The notes: generated from the letters alone by a model not told the origin. Shown: positions 9,300-19,434, numbered from the stretch's first letter. The stretch is 64,000 nt of DNA from Lachnospiraceae bacterium (GCA_016283575.1 JAEEND010000007.1:403524-467523), one strand, 5' to 3'. Translations and numbers: made by a program.

Positions 9300-12200
9300 A
9301 TGAAAGATTTTGGAAAAAAATCCACATTTGCGAGCTTCTTACCCGGTATTGCCGGAATCAAGGGCATTCCCGTGTGGTGCTACTACGTAAACAGAGGACA
9401 GGCCGTTGTAAGCTTTGGTTCCGAAAATAAGGACAATGCTTTAATGGAATTCTATCCTGCACATGTGGCTTATCAGAATGTAAAAAGAACAGGTTTCAGA
9501 ACCTTCATCCGTAAAGACGGTAAATTCTTTGAGCCCTTCAGCGATGAAAGAGTTTCATCCGACATGATCATCGAAAAGAACTTACTTACCATCAAAGAGT
9601 TTAATGATGAAGCAGGAGTTGAGACTGATGTAACCTATTACATCATGCCCGAAGAAAAGATCGGCGGACTTGTTCGTGAAGTTACTATCAAGAATACTTC
9701 CGATAAGACTTCGAAATTTGAAATCCTTGACGGTATGCCCGCACTTATTCCTTACGGAATTTCCGCTGACAACATGAAGAACATGACTCAGACCGCAAAG
9801 GCCTGGATGCAGGTTGAAAAAACAGCGGGAGGCAATGCATTTTACAGAGTACGTGCAAGCCTCGGAGACTCAACATCCGTTGTAGAGATCAAAGCAGGTA
9901 ACTATGCGGCTTCTTATGAAAAAGACGGTTCCATGGTTTATCCCGTAACAGATCCCGATGTTATTTTCGGCTACGACTATTCCCTCGGACGTGCGGTTAA
10001 TTTCGAAGAACAGGGACTCGATTACGTATTATCCTTAAGAGAGAATACTTCCAATTTACTTCCCTGCGCATTCTTCCCTAAGAAGTGTACCCTTGCAGCA
10101 GGTGAATCCGTAACACTTTACGAAGTATACGGCACAGGCTCCTGCATGGAAGTTGTAGATGGATTCCTTAAGAAGAATCATGATGATAAGTATTTTGTAA
10201 ATAAGAAATTGAGAGCTCGTGAACTTACGGAAGAACTTACCGATCTGATCGGCACCAGAACAGGTGACAGCAAGTTCGATGAATATGTTCGTTACACCTA
10301 CATGGATAACCTTCTTCGCGGAGGCTTCCCCATCAGACTCGGTAACAACAAGATCTTCTATGTATATTCAAGAAAGCACGGCGATATCGAAAGAGATTAC
10401 AACTACTTCTCCATGCTTCCTGAATACTACACTCAGGGTAACGGTAACTTCCGTGATGTTAACCAGAACAGAAGATGTGATACCTTCTTTGCTCCCTTTG
10501 TAGGAAAAGAAAATATCCACATGTTCTATAGCCTCATTCAGCTTGACGGTTACAATCCTCTTCAGATTGAAAAGACTACCTATACACTTTCCGATGACAA
10601 AGCAGAGCTTATCTTAGGAAAGCTTGATCCTTCCGTTAAGGATAAGGTTAAGGCTCTTGTCACAAAGCCCTTCACTCCCGGTACTCTTTACAGATTACTT
10701 GAAGAAAGCGACAAGGTAAGCAATATGGAAGAGACCTTCTCAGCGATCATTGATTTCGCTGAACCTGAAGTAAACGGAAACTTCGGTGAAGGTTACTGGT
10801 GCGACCACTGGACATATAACCTGGATCTTATAGAAGATTACTTAAGCGTATTCCCCGAAACTGAAAAAGAAATGCTTTATGAAGAAGCATATTCTTACTT
10901 TGTATCTCAGGCTAACCTGCTTAAGAGAGCAAAGAGATATGTAAAGACCGAAAAGGGAATCCGTCAGTACAATAATATTGACCATGCATCGGAAAGAAAT
11001 ACCGAGAAGTTATTAAGAAAGGATATGAACAAGGGAGCGATCCACTATGTATCCTTACTCGAAAAGCTGATCCTTCTTTCCGCAACAAAGTATGCAACCC
11101 TCGATCCCTACGGAATGGGTATCGAAATGGAAGGCGGAAAGCCCGGATGGTATGACGCATTAAACGGTATGCCCGCACTTTTCGGTTCCTCCATGGGCGA
11201 AACATACGAACTTGCAAGAAACTTGAATTACACCATCGGTGCTTTAAAGAAATTCCCCGGCATGGTTAAACTTACCAGAGAAGTGGGAGAGTTTGTCGAA
11301 GCACTCGGAAAGGTAAATGCCTTAGATAAGAATTCCATGGATTTATGGAATGATAATAACGATATTAAAGAAGCTTACAGAGCAAAGGTTTATGAAGGTA
11401 TCTCCGGTGAGACTGTTGAATACACATCAGAAGCCCTTGCAAAGATCCTTGAAGGCTTCCATTCGACAGTAATGCTTGGTATCGAAAAAGCCATGGGTTA
11501 CGGAAATGGTATCTGCCCCATGTACTTTACCTATGACTGCAAAGAATATACGGAAGATGAAGACGGCATCCATCCCGTTAAGTTTGAGCTTGTTAAGGTT
11601 CCCGATTTCCTTGAAGGTCAGGTACGCTTCTTAAAGCTTCCCGTATCCAAGGAACGTAAGGCGGTTATCTACAATAAGGTAAAAGAAAGCGAATTATTTG
11701 ATAAGAAGCTTAAGATGTATAAAGTAAATGCATCACTTAACAATGCTTCTTATGAATATGGACGTTGCCGTGCGTTCACTCCCGGCTGGCTTGAAAATGA
11801 ATCAATCTGGCTTCACATGGAATATAAATACCTGCTTGAATTAATAAGATCCGGTTTATATGAGCAGTATTTCGAAGATTTCAAGAACGATTGCATTCCT
11901 TTCCTTGATGAAGAAATGTATGGAAGATCCGTACTTGAAAACTCCTCATTCCTTGCATCCAGCATCAATCCTAACCCTGATATTCACGGAAAGGGCTTCG
12001 TTGCAAGACTTTCAGGCTCTACCATTGAGTTTATCTCCATGTGGAAGCTCATGATGTTCGGATCTAACCCTTTCAGATTTGAAAACGGAGAGCTTTCCTG
12101 CAAGTTCGAGCCTGCAATCCCTGCATATCTTGTTGGAGATGACAAGCAGGTAACAGCAACATTCTTAGGCCGTACCGAAGTTACATATCACTTAAATGAA

Positions 12201-12359
12201 AAGAAGGATTACATCCCCGGTGAATATGTGATAGAAAAGATGGAAGCCGTTTATGAAAATAAAGCTATGGTTTCCACCGCAAATGCCACATTCTCAGGTC
12301 AGATTGCCAAGGATATCCGCGACGGCAAGGTAAAAAGAATTGATATTTACGCTAAATAA
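9300..12359 (+). CDS. GH94-like glycoside phosphorylase, long form
   Basis: 1019 residues, second member of a tandem pair and probably cotranscribed with the first (22-nt gap, AGGA before the ATG). It shares the family layout but differs in detail: N-terminal beta domain beginning FLPGIAGIKGIPVWCYY, then YWCDHWTYNLD, then GKPGWYDALNG near residue 615, where Asp619 occupies the catalytic acid position of the DWND motif. The length resembles oligoglucan phosphorylases rather than the roughly 810-residue cellobiose phosphorylases. It is probably cytosolic and may act on a longer chain while its neighbour acts on the shorter product. That division of labour is inference. Confidence 0.72.
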   Translation: MKDFGKKSTFASFLPGIAGIKGIPVWCYYVNRGQAVVSFGSENKDNALMEFYPAHVAYQNVKRTGFRTFIRKDGKFFEPFSDERVSSDMIIEKNLLTIKEFNDEAGVETDVTYYIMPEEKIGGLVREVTIKNTSDKTSKFEILDGMPALIPYGISADNMKNMTQTAKAWMQVEKTAGGNAFYRVRASLGDSTSVVEIKAGNYAASYEKDGSMVYPVTDPDVIFGYDYSLGRAVNFEEQGLDYVLSLRENTSNLLPCAFFPKKCTLAAGESVTLYEVYGTGSCMEVVDGFLKKNHDDKYFVNKKLRARELTEELTDLIGTRTGDSKFDEYVRYTYMDNLLRGGFPIRLGNNKIFYVYSRKHGDIERDYNYFSMLPEYYTQGNGNFRDVNQNRRCDTFFAPFVGKENIHMFYSLIQLDGYNPLQIEKTTYTLSDDKAELILGKLDPSVKDKVKALVTKPFTPGTLYRLLEESDKVSNMEETFSAIIDFAEPEVNGNFGEGYWCDHWTYNLDLIEDYLSVFPETEKEMLYEEAYSYFVSQANLLKRAKRYVKTEKGIRQYNNIDHASERNTEKLLRKDMNKGAIHYVSLLEKLILLSATKYATLDPYGMGIEMEGGKPGWYDALNGMPALFGSSMGETYELARNLNYTIGALKKFPGMVKLTREVGEFVEALGKVNALDKNSMDLWNDNNDIKEAYRAKVYEGISGETVEYTSEALAKILEGFHSTVMLGIEKAMGYGNGICPMYFTYDCKEYTEDEDGIHPVKFELVKVPDFLEGQVRFLKLPVSKERKAVIYNKVKESELFDKKLKMYKVNASLNNASYEYGRCRAFTPGWLENESIWLHMEYKYLLELIRSGLYEQYFEDFKNDCIPFLDEEMYGRSVLENSSFLASSINPNPDIHGKGFVARLSGSTIEFISMWKLMMFGSNPFRFENGELSCKFEPAIPAYLVGDDKQVTATFLGRTEVTYHLNEKKDYIPGEYVIEKMEAVYENKAMVSTANATFSGQIAKDIRDGKVKRIDIYAK

Positions 12360-12436
12360 TTCTTGTTTTGTTAACGAATTTTGAACAATTTTGTTACAAA
12401 AATGCCAAGAAGGTATAAAGATTTAACAAAAAAAAT

Positions 12437-12469
12437 GACACCAAAGCAAAATTTGGTGTCCTTTTTTTA
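12437..12469 (+). terminator. intrinsic terminator after phosphorylase pair
   Basis: Perfect 9-bp stem GACACCAAA/TTTGGTGTC with a 6-nt loop and a T7 tail. About 40 nt upstream lies a perfect small inverted repeat, TTTTGT-T-ACAAAA, of unknown role. Confidence 0.9.
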
Positions 12470-12480
12470 TAAATGATACA

Positions 12481-12508
12481 TTGTAAAATTTACATACAAC
12501 AAGATAAT
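12481..12508 (+). promoter_or_regulatory. promoter of sugar ABC transporter operon
   Basis: TTGTAA (12481-12486), a 16-nt spacer and GATAAT (12503-12508). Transcription would start near 12515, just ahead of AAGGAGG (12518-12524) and the ATG at 12535. Confidence 0.6.
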
Positions 12509-12534
12509 ACATCTATTAAGGAGGAAAAAGTATT

Positions 12535-14013
12535 ATGAAAATTAAGAAGTTGGTTTCCTTAATGCTCGCTGCAACAATGGTATTTACTATGGCAGCTTGC
12601 GGAGGAAAGACTGAATCTGCAGCTCCTGCTGAAAGCACAGAAAAGACTGAAACAGCAGAAACTCCTGCAGAATCAACTGAAGGCGTTACCAACCTTGTTC
12701 TTTGGACATGGAACGACGACGCTCTTTCATTTGCAAAATGGTTCAATGCAGAACACACAGACATCCAGGTAGAAGCTATCAACGTAGCATCTTCCGGTGA
12801 ATATGAAACAAAGGTACAGACCGCATTACTTGGCGGTGAAACAGAACCCGATATTATCGGTGGTGAACTTGGTTGGCTTACCAACTTCATGGAAGCTGGA
12901 TTCTTCGCTGACCTTGATCAGTTCGGCGCTCAGGACATCGCTTCACACGTAGTTGACTACGTTTGGGAAGCTGGTCAGGACGACGACGGCGTTCAGAGAG
13001 CTATGGGTTACCAGGCAGCTCCTGCTGGTTTCTACTACAGAAGAGACATTGCAGAAAAGATCTTCGGTTACTCAGATCCTGAATCCGTAGCTAAGCTCTT
13101 CTCTTCCTATGATGCAATCATGGATGCAGCTAGAACAGCTAAGGAAAAAGGATACAGATTATTCGCATCTGACTCCGAAATTAACTACTGCGATTACAAA
13201 GAGCCTTGGGTTGTTGATGGTGTTGTAAACCTTAACGACGAAAGAATTGAAAGAGCAGAACTTACATCCGCTCTCTTCAACGAAGGCCTTACAGCTTACG
13301 CTTCACAGTGGACAACACCTTGGTATCAGTCCATGGCTGGCGAAGTACCTGTACTTTCTGAAGAAACTCGTTGGGGTACTGATGACCTTGCTGTTTGGGG
13401 CGGTGACTCTGCAGAAGCTACCGAATCCTTCAACGAACAGGCTGAAGCTCTTGGTTTCACAGATACAACAGAAGTTATGGCATTTGGTCTTCCTGCATGG
13501 GGTCAGTTAACACTTGCTAACCACGCTGGTGACACATATGGTAGCTGGGGCTTCGTTCCCGGTCCTTCCTATGGTCAGGGCGGCGGCGGCTGGTTCGGTA
13601 TCTCCGAAAACTCCGAAAAGAAGGAAGCTGCTTATGAATTCCTTGCATGGATGATGTCTGATGAAACAATGGAAAGATTCTACAATGGTTTCCACTATGA
13701 CGATCCTGAAAACGAAAAGGAATATCAGAAGGTTCAGGGTAACCTCTGCTCCAACATCTCCGTTATCGAAAACCACAAGGATGACGAAAACGAAGCTTAC
13801 GGCGGAGAAAAGTTAATGGCTATGTACCTTGATCTTGCTCAGCACATCGATTTCAGCCTTCAGACAAAGTATGATTCAGCACTCGGAACAATCTGGGGTG
13901 AAGCTGTTTCTTCTTATAAGACTGGTGAAATGACCATGGAAGAAGCAAAGAACTACTTCTATGATCAGGTTGATGAACAGTTCGCTGGAGAAATCAAGAC
14001 ACCTGAAAGATAA
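12535..14013 (+). CDS. ABC transporter sugar-binding lipoprotein
   Basis: Extracellular solute-binding protein family 1, 492 residues, capturing an oligosaccharide for the permeases that follow. The signal peptide runs through residues 1-20 with lipobox MAAC (Cys lipidated), followed by a low-complexity Ala/Glu/Thr/Ser linker (about 25-50) and the binding lobe beginning NLVLWTWNDD. A very strong AAGGAGG site and a codon set typical of highly expressed genes (GCT, GGT, GAA) suggest abundant product. A hairpin between this gene and the permeases probably keeps its mRNA in excess over theirs. Confidence 0.9.
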   Translation: MKIKKLVSLMLAATMVFTMAACGGKTESAAPAESTEKTETAETPAESTEGVTNLVLWTWNDDALSFAKWFNAEHTDIQVEAINVASSGEYETKVQTALLGGETEPDIIGGELGWLTNFMEAGFFADLDQFGAQDIASHVVDYVWEAGQDDDGVQRAMGYQAAPAGFYYRRDIAEKIFGYSDPESVAKLFSSYDAIMDAARTAKEKGYRLFASDSEINYCDYKEPWVVDGVVNLNDERIERAELTSALFNEGLTAYASQWTTPWYQSMAGEVPVLSEETRWGTDDLAVWGGDSAEATESFNEQAEALGFTDTTEVMAFGLPAWGQLTLANHAGDTYGSWGFVPGPSYGQGGGGWFGISENSEKKEAAYEFLAWMMSDETMERFYNGFHYDDPENEKEYQKVQGNLCSNISVIENHKDDENEAYGGEKLMAMYLDLAQHIDFSLQTKYDSALGTIWGEAVSSYKTGEMTMEEAKNYFYDQVDEQFAGEIKTPER

Positions 14014-14068
14014 TCTTTCAAGTATTCTGTAAATATTATCTTGTTATGTAACATTTACAAAGAGGTGC

Positions 14069-14088
14069 GGGAGCGCGCAAGCGCTCCC
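14069..14088 (+). promoter_or_regulatory. GC-rich intercistronic hairpin
   Basis: GGGAGCGC pairs with GCGCTCCC around a GCAA (GNRA) tetraloop, without a T-run. It lies between the binding-protein and permease genes, where such stems usually block 3' exonucleases or attenuate, lowering permease expression relative to the binding protein. Confidence 0.75.
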
Positions 14089-14125
14089 ACATTCCTTGTT
14101 AAAAATCCCTGCGGAGAATAAAAAA

Positions 14126-15061
14126 ATGGAAAAAACTACAAAGATTAAGCATAAGCGTTCAAAGCTTACTGCCTATAACAACTGGGGCTATGTATTCGTT
14201 GCTCCCTTCGTAATTACTTTCTTAATCTTCAGTGTTTATCCCGTATTAAGAACACTGGCTTTATCTTTTACAGACTTAAAGATTTTCAAGTTAAATCAGT
14301 CTTTACATTTTATTGGTTTTGAACAATATGTGCGCGTTTTCGAGAGTGATAACTTTAGACGTGCATTGGTTAATACAGTTATTGTTTGGGGTGTTAACAT
14401 TATCACCCAGTTAGGTCTTGCATTCTTACTTATGATGGTTTTCTCAGATGTTAAGTACAGAATGAAGGGCTTATCAGTCTACAGACTTATCTATTATTTA
14501 CCCAACCTTATCGCAGCTACTTCTATAGCACTTCTTTTCAGTAACCTGCTTGATAAGAATTATGGTACAGTCAACGTTATGCTAAAGGGTTGGTTCCCCA
14601 ATTATCATCTTATTGACTGGTTGGGAACAAAATGGCCTGCAAGATTATCAATTTCCTTCATCCAGACATGGATGTGGTTTGGTAACTCATTCTTAATGCT
14701 TATGGCAGGTGTACAGGGTGTATCAAGAGATTATCTTGAAGCTGCATCAATTGACGGTGCCGGCAGATGGACAATCTTCGGAAAGATCACTCTTCCTCTT
14801 ATCAGACCCATCATGATGTATGTTGCGATCACATCCCTTATCGGTGGTATGCAGTTATTCGATATGCCTTACCTTATGATCGCAGACACATCACAGACAT
14901 ATAAGCATGTTCAGACTGCAATGATGTACTTATATCGTTACGCATTCGGTCAGAAGACTACTCAGGTTGCTTACGCATCTGCAGTTGCTTATACATTATT
15001 CTTGATTATTCTTGTGGTTTCTGTTGCACAGTTCTTATTCTTCAACAGAAAGGAGGACTAG
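14126..15061 (+). CDS. ABC transporter permease, sugar (MalF/UgpA type)
   Basis: Inner-membrane subunit of the sugar importer, 311 residues from ATG 14126 (GGAG 9 nt upstream; an earlier TTG frame extension has no ribosome site). About six membrane segments, the first being WGYVFVAPFVITFLIFSVYP. The cytoplasmic EAA loop that docks to the ATPase reads EAASIDGAGRWTIFGKITLPL. No ATPase gene is present, so a shared MsmX/UgpC-like ATPase elsewhere is presumed. The 3' end contains the AAAGGAGG ribosome site of the partner permease. Confidence 0.92.
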   Translation: MEKTTKIKHKRSKLTAYNNWGYVFVAPFVITFLIFSVYPVLRTLALSFTDLKIFKLNQSLHFIGFEQYVRVFESDNFRRALVNTVIVWGVNIITQLGLAFLLMMVFSDVKYRMKGLSVYRLIYYLPNLIAATSIALLFSNLLDKNYGTVNVMLKGWFPNYHLIDWLGTKWPARLSISFIQTWMWFGNSFLMLMAGVQGVSRDYLEAASIDGAGRWTIFGKITLPLIRPIMMYVAITSLIGGMQLFDMPYLMIADTSQTYKHVQTAMMYLYRYAFGQKTTQVAYASAVAYTLFLIILVVSVAQFLFFNRKED

Positions 15062-15065
15062 TACG

Positions 15066-15917
15066 ATGGAATATAAGGCTAAACACACATTTGGATACAA
15101 TTTAACAAAGTTCATATTATATGTTTTACTTACAGCTCTTGCAGTTCTCTGTCTCATACCTTTCCTTATGATGACAGTCAATGCTACAAGAACATCATTT
15201 GAAATTGCTACCGGATTTACTCTTATTCCCGGTAAAGCATTACCTGATAACTGGAAAACAGTATTTAATTACTTTAACTTATTTAAGGGTATGTGGAACT
15301 CCCTTAAGGTTGCATTACCTGCAACTTTACTTGGTGCTTATTTCCCTGCTCTTGCAGCTTACGCGCTTGCTTTTTATAAGTTCAAGGGTAACAAGACAAT
15401 CTTCTGGGTAATCCTTATATTTATGATGATCCCCGGTACCCTTTCACTTATCGGTTTCTATCAGTTATGTGCAGCTCTTAAGATCACAAACTCATACATT
15501 CCTTTGACAGTGCCTGCTATTGCGGCATCCGGAACAGTTTTCTTCTTAAGACAGTACATTCAGGCATCATTATCACCTGCACTTATAGAAGCAGCAAGAA
15601 TTGACGGAGCATCAGAAATTTTCAGCTTCCATAGAATTGTTATTCCGATTATTTTCCCTGCTATTGCAACAATGTCAATCATGGGATTCATCGGTAACTG
15701 GAACTCATACATGCTTCCTATGATCATTCTTAGCAAGCCTGAAAAATATACTTTACCTGTAATGCTTGTATCACTCCGTTCTTCTACAGATATTACACAG
15801 AACTACGGTGCTATTTACTTATGTATTGCAATTTCAATGATACCTATCATTTTGGTATTCATCACTTTCTCAAGATACATTATTAGCAGTGTTTCGCAGG
15901 GCGCTGTTAAAGAATAA
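15066..15917 (+). CDS. ABC transporter permease, sugar (MalG/UgpE type)
   Basis: Second permease of the sugar importer, 283 residues. Start ATG 15066 lies 8 nt after AAAGGAGG; the open frame upstream belongs to the other permease. The N-terminal membrane segment (FILYVLLTALAVLCLIPFL) is followed by the MalG-type periplasmic loop, and the EAA loop is EAARIDGASEIFSFHRIVIP. The gene sits 4 nt behind its partner, so the two subunits are made together. The operon ends with the terminator at 15955. Confidence 0.92.
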   Translation: MEYKAKHTFGYNLTKFILYVLLTALAVLCLIPFLMMTVNATRTSFEIATGFTLIPGKALPDNWKTVFNYFNLFKGMWNSLKVALPATLLGAYFPALAAYALAFYKFKGNKTIFWVILIFMMIPGTLSLIGFYQLCAALKITNSYIPLTVPAIAASGTVFFLRQYIQASLSPALIEAARIDGASEIFSFHRIVIPIIFPAIATMSIMGFIGNWNSYMLPMIILSKPEKYTLPVMLVSLRSSTDITQNYGAIYLCIAISMIPIILVFITFSRYIISSVSQGAVKE

Positions 15918-15954
15918 TACTTTTTGAGAGCACTTAGAACTTTCTAGTGTGGGC

Positions 15955-15981
15955 AAAGGGCAGTGGCAGCACTGCCTTTTG
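15955..15981 (+). terminator. terminator of ABC transporter operon
   Basis: GGCAGTG/CACTGCC stem with loop GCAG, flanked by AAA and TTTT, 37 nt after the second permease. Confidence 0.75.
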
Positions 15982-16057
15982 TCATATACAGGAGTGTTTC
16001 TTATTTTTTTTTAAACGGGTTATGGATTAAATAATATTTTGTATTTGGATTTTAATT

Positions 16058-17620
16058 ATGAAAAGATTTATTTCGATTTTACTCATGCTTATAACAACAC
16101 TTTCTTTTGCTTCATGCAGTAAGGAGGAAGTGGTTGATAACGAACCGATCACCTTTGATTGGTATATAAACTATTCCTGGTTTGTAACGGGATGGGGCGG
16201 AAATGTGGTATCCGATAAGATTACGGAGGAAACCGGAGTATCCGTTAACTTCTTAACTCCCGTAGGTAATGAAACGGAGAAGTTGAATGCCATGATCGCA
16301 TCTGATTCCCTGCCTGACATTATTACCCTCGGATGGTGGGAACCTCAGTACACTGAAATAATAGAGGGGGATATGGTATATGCTTTAAACGAGCTTGCCG
16401 ATAAATATGACCCCATGTTCTATGAAGTGGCTAATGATGCGGTTATTAAATGGTACACAATGGAAGACGGAAACATCTATTGTTATCCTAACTCCAGCTA
16501 TACAAGAGAAGATCTTGAGACTCATGATAACATTCCTTCTAACCAGACCTTCCTGGTGCGTAAGGATATATATGAAGCTATCGGTTCTCCTGATATGACG
16601 ACACCTGAAGGCTTCCATGATGCAGTTGTAAAGGCTACGAAGATGTTTCCTGAAATAGGCGGTGAATCATTGATTCCCGTGGGAGCACATACCTTTGATG
16701 ACGGCGGATGCGTTTCTTTTGACCAGTATCTGCAGAACTTCCTTGCTGTTCCCTTTGAAAAGGATGGCATATTCTATGACAGAAATGTGGATCCCGAATA
16801 TTTAAGATGGCTTAAGATGTTTAGGTTACTACAGGAAGAAGGCTATTTGAATGCCGATATCTTTGTGGATACCAGAACTCAGATGAGTGAAAAAATAGAG
16901 AAGGGTCGATATTTCTGCATGCTTTATCAGAGAACTGACCTTGCAGATCAGGAAAAGCTTTTATATTCAAGAGATCCCAATAAGATTTATATAGCTGTGG
17001 ACGGTCCTAAGAATTCAAGGGGTGATGACCCTGTGCTTCCGTCAACCGGTATAACAGGATGGACAGTTACCATGATCAGTAAAAACTGTAAGGACCCCGG
17101 TCGCGCCATTAAGTTTATGGATTATTTAATGAGTGAGCACGGACAGAAAATTTTGTATCTGGGAGTCGAAGGGGTAACATATACCGAGGAAGATGGTAAA
17201 ATAGAAATAGTTCCCGAAGTAAAGGAACTTTTAAATCGTGACCGTGAAGAATATGACGAAAAATACGCGGCTGATGATACCTACTGGATGCTTCAGAATA
17301 ATGTAATGCAGCTTCAGTGGAAGTTAGAACCTGAAGAACCTTTAAAACAGCTGGCTGAATGGACCTATCCCTATACCACATATCTTGGGCAGTATGAATT
17401 TATCATGTCCCAGAATACGGAAGCAGGAGTGATTTCCGATAAGGTTGATAAGCTATGGGGTGAAACCATAAGAGATTTACTGCTTGCTTCTTCCGATGAA
17501 GAATTTGACGAGATAGTGGAAGCCTATAAAAAGGAGAGAGATTCACTCGGCTTTAATAAAGTAGTAGCCGAAAAGAGTCGTCAGATAAGAGAAAACAAGA
17601 AAAAACTCGGTATGGAATAA
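16058..17620 (+). CDS. extracellular solute-binding lipoprotein (family 1, orphan)
   Basis: 520 residues. Signal peptide 1-18 with lipobox SFASC, then FDWYINYSWF as the first strand of the binding lobe. Unlike the first binding protein it has no permeases of its own; instead a sensor kinase and AraC-type regulator follow directly (5-nt gap to the kinase). It could share the permeases upstream, or present a ligand to the kinase's extracellular domain; the second idea is inference. The ribosome site is poor (only GGA 8 nt before the ATG), and a weak TAATAT box lies at 16032-16037. Confidence 0.85.
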   Translation: MKRFISILLMLITTLSFASCSKEEVVDNEPITFDWYINYSWFVTGWGGNVVSDKITEETGVSVNFLTPVGNETEKLNAMIASDSLPDIITLGWWEPQYTEIIEGDMVYALNELADKYDPMFYEVANDAVIKWYTMEDGNIYCYPNSSYTREDLETHDNIPSNQTFLVRKDIYEAIGSPDMTTPEGFHDAVVKATKMFPEIGGESLIPVGAHTFDDGGCVSFDQYLQNFLAVPFEKDGIFYDRNVDPEYLRWLKMFRLLQEEGYLNADIFVDTRTQMSEKIEKGRYFCMLYQRTDLADQEKLLYSRDPNKIYIAVDGPKNSRGDDPVLPSTGITGWTVTMISKNCKDPGRAIKFMDYLMSEHGQKILYLGVEGVTYTEEDGKIEIVPEVKELLNRDREEYDEKYAADDTYWMLQNNVMQLQWKLEPEEPLKQLAEWTYPYTTYLGQYEFIMSQNTEAGVISDKVDKLWGETIRDLLLASSDEEFDEIVEAYKKERDSLGFNKVVAEKSRQIRENKKKLGME

Positions 17621-17625
17621 TACTC

Positions 17626-19434
17626 ATGAACATTTTTACTTCTTTTGGTAAATTAAAACTAAACTGGAAGCTGACCATTGTAACGATCGGTACCATCGCT
17701 GTTACAATGGCTGTTCTTGCAGCGCTTTTATTTTACCAGCAAGAGCAGGATGTTATTGATGAAAATAAGAATTACATGCTTCATAAACTGGAAAGTAATG
17801 AGAGTCAGATATCAACCTGTATTGACTCCATCAACATGACCACCCAGTTCTTTTTGGCTGATGAAGGCATGCTGGATATTTTAAATCTGTCCGCTCAGGA
17901 TCAGGACATAACTACTGAAGAATTATTGCAGTATCAGCGTCAGAACGTTATGCAGCTTGAGCGTCTTGTAAGCAACAACCCTCTTTTATATTCCGTAAGA
18001 TACTATTCCATAAGTGAAAACGTGCAGGAGATGATGCCCATCCTATATAGCAGCACCAGAATGCAGAATCTTTCATGGGCAAGCCTTGAGAAACCGGCAG
18101 GCTGGCATTTCGGATATCAGGATACGGCTTTTTCATCCCTTATTCTTAAACAGAATAATGAACTGGCAGGTCTTGTTACGGAAGTACTTGATTTTAGAAA
18201 CGGCCGCATCGGATATATCGAAGCTACGGTAAATATGGATACCATGTTTCCCGGTATGTTTGAAGGAATAGATAATGAGTTTTCCTATTTTTTAACCGAT
18301 GACGGAACAATTTATTTTGGCAGTAACAAATGGGAAGACTCCGAAGATATTATCAATAACAATGATTTATCCGGAGACTCCGATGTATTTCATATAAAAT
18401 ATAAGGGCAAAAACTTAATTGTCACAAAGCTTTATTCTAAAAAGCTTTCGGGACATTTAATAAGCGTACTTGATATTACCGACGATGTGTGGGGCGTATA
18501 TAAAACAAGAAATATATTTATAGTCCTGATGGTAATGGTAATTATCGCCATGGCATTTCTCATTAACTTTATCGTACAGAGGATGCTGCGTCAGCTTTAC
18601 GGCATTATGGACAGTATGGAGATGATCCAGTCGGGAGACCTGGGCACCAGAATTAAGGTGGTGGACGGAGGCGAAATGGGAGCCCTGACTGACAACCTTA
18701 ATGACATGCTTGATTATATTCAGAGACTTATGAAGGAAAATATCGACAGAGAGGTCCTTGTTAAAAATTCTGAGATCAAAGCTCTCCAGAACCAGATAAA
18801 TGCTCATTTCATATATAATGTTCTTGAATCCATAAAGATGATGGCAGAGGTTGATGAAAAATATGATATTTCCGATGCAATCACATCTCTCGGAAAGCTC
18901 CTTCGATACAGTATGCGCTGGGTATCCGGTAATGTACGACTGCGAGAAGAGCTTGATTATATAGAAGATTATGTAGCACTCATAAATCTTCGTTATGACT
19001 TTGTGATCCATCTGGCAATTAAGGTTCCGGATGAATTAATGGATCAGGAAATTCCCAAAATGAGCCTGCAGCCCATTGTTGAAAATGCGATCCTTCACGG
19101 CATAGAGCCCGTGGGAGAAGAAAGCACCATATATATCAAGGGCTGGGAGGAAGGTTCTGAAGTGATCATCGAAGTCTCCGATACGGGCCGTGGCATGACG
19201 GATGAAGAGACGGAAAGACTTAAATTGAAGCTTCAGGGCATTGCGGAAGTATCCGGCGGTCGAGGAAACGGAATCGGACTTAAGAATGTGCATGACCGAA
19301 TCCACATGGCCTTCGGTGAGAAATACGGCCTTAACATATATGCGAAGCTTGGCTGCTTTACTAAGGTTGCCATCAACCTTCCGAAGAATCCCGTGATCAA
19401 TAAAAATCCTGCAACAGCTAAGAGGAATATTTAA
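17626..19434 (+). CDS. sensor histidine kinase, YesM family
   Basis: Membrane sensor of 602 residues that phosphorylates the next-door regulator. TM1 lies near residues 16-38, a Cache-like extracellular domain fills 40-290, TM2 lies near 296-318, followed by HAMP (320-370) and the HisKA_7TM/YesM phosphoacceptor block LQNQINAHFIYNVLES with His394. The ATPase domain has the N box (IVENAILHGIE) and G boxes DTGRGM and GNGIGLKN. In most relatives the His motif reads NPHF; here it is NAHF. The stop overlaps the regulator's ATG by one base. The likely signal is a sugar or its binding protein, controlling the nearby uptake genes. Confidence 0.93.
   Translation: MNIFTSFGKLKLNWKLTIVTIGTIAVTMAVLAALLFYQQEQDVIDENKNYMLHKLESNESQISTCIDSINMTTQFFLADEGMLDILNLSAQDQDITTEELLQYQRQNVMQLERLVSNNPLLYSVRYYSISENVQEMMPILYSSTRMQNLSWASLEKPAGWHFGYQDTAFSSLILKQNNELAGLVTEVLDFRNGRIGYIEATVNMDTMFPGMFEGIDNEFSYFLTDDGTIYFGSNKWEDSEDIINNNDLSGDSDVFHIKYKGKNLIVTKLYSKKLSGHLISVLDITDDVWGVYKTRNIFIVLMVMVIIAMAFLINFIVQRMLRQLYGIMDSMEMIQSGDLGTRIKVVDGGEMGALTDNLNDMLDYIQRLMKENIDREVLVKNSEIKALQNQINAHFIYNVLESIKMMAEVDEKYDISDAITSLGKLLRYSMRWVSGNVRLREELDYIEDYVALINLRYDFVIHLAIKVPDELMDQEIPKMSLQPIVENAILHGIEPVGEESTIYIKGWEEGSEVIIEVSDTGRGMTDEETERLKLKLQGIAEVSGGRGNGIGLKNVHDRIHMAFGEKYGLNIYAKLGCFTKVAINLPKNPVINKNPATAKRNI

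Noticed and set aside
15012..15065. 18-codon extension of the second permease
   Set aside because: It is the 3' end of the first permease in another frame; AAAGGAGG fixes the start at 15066.
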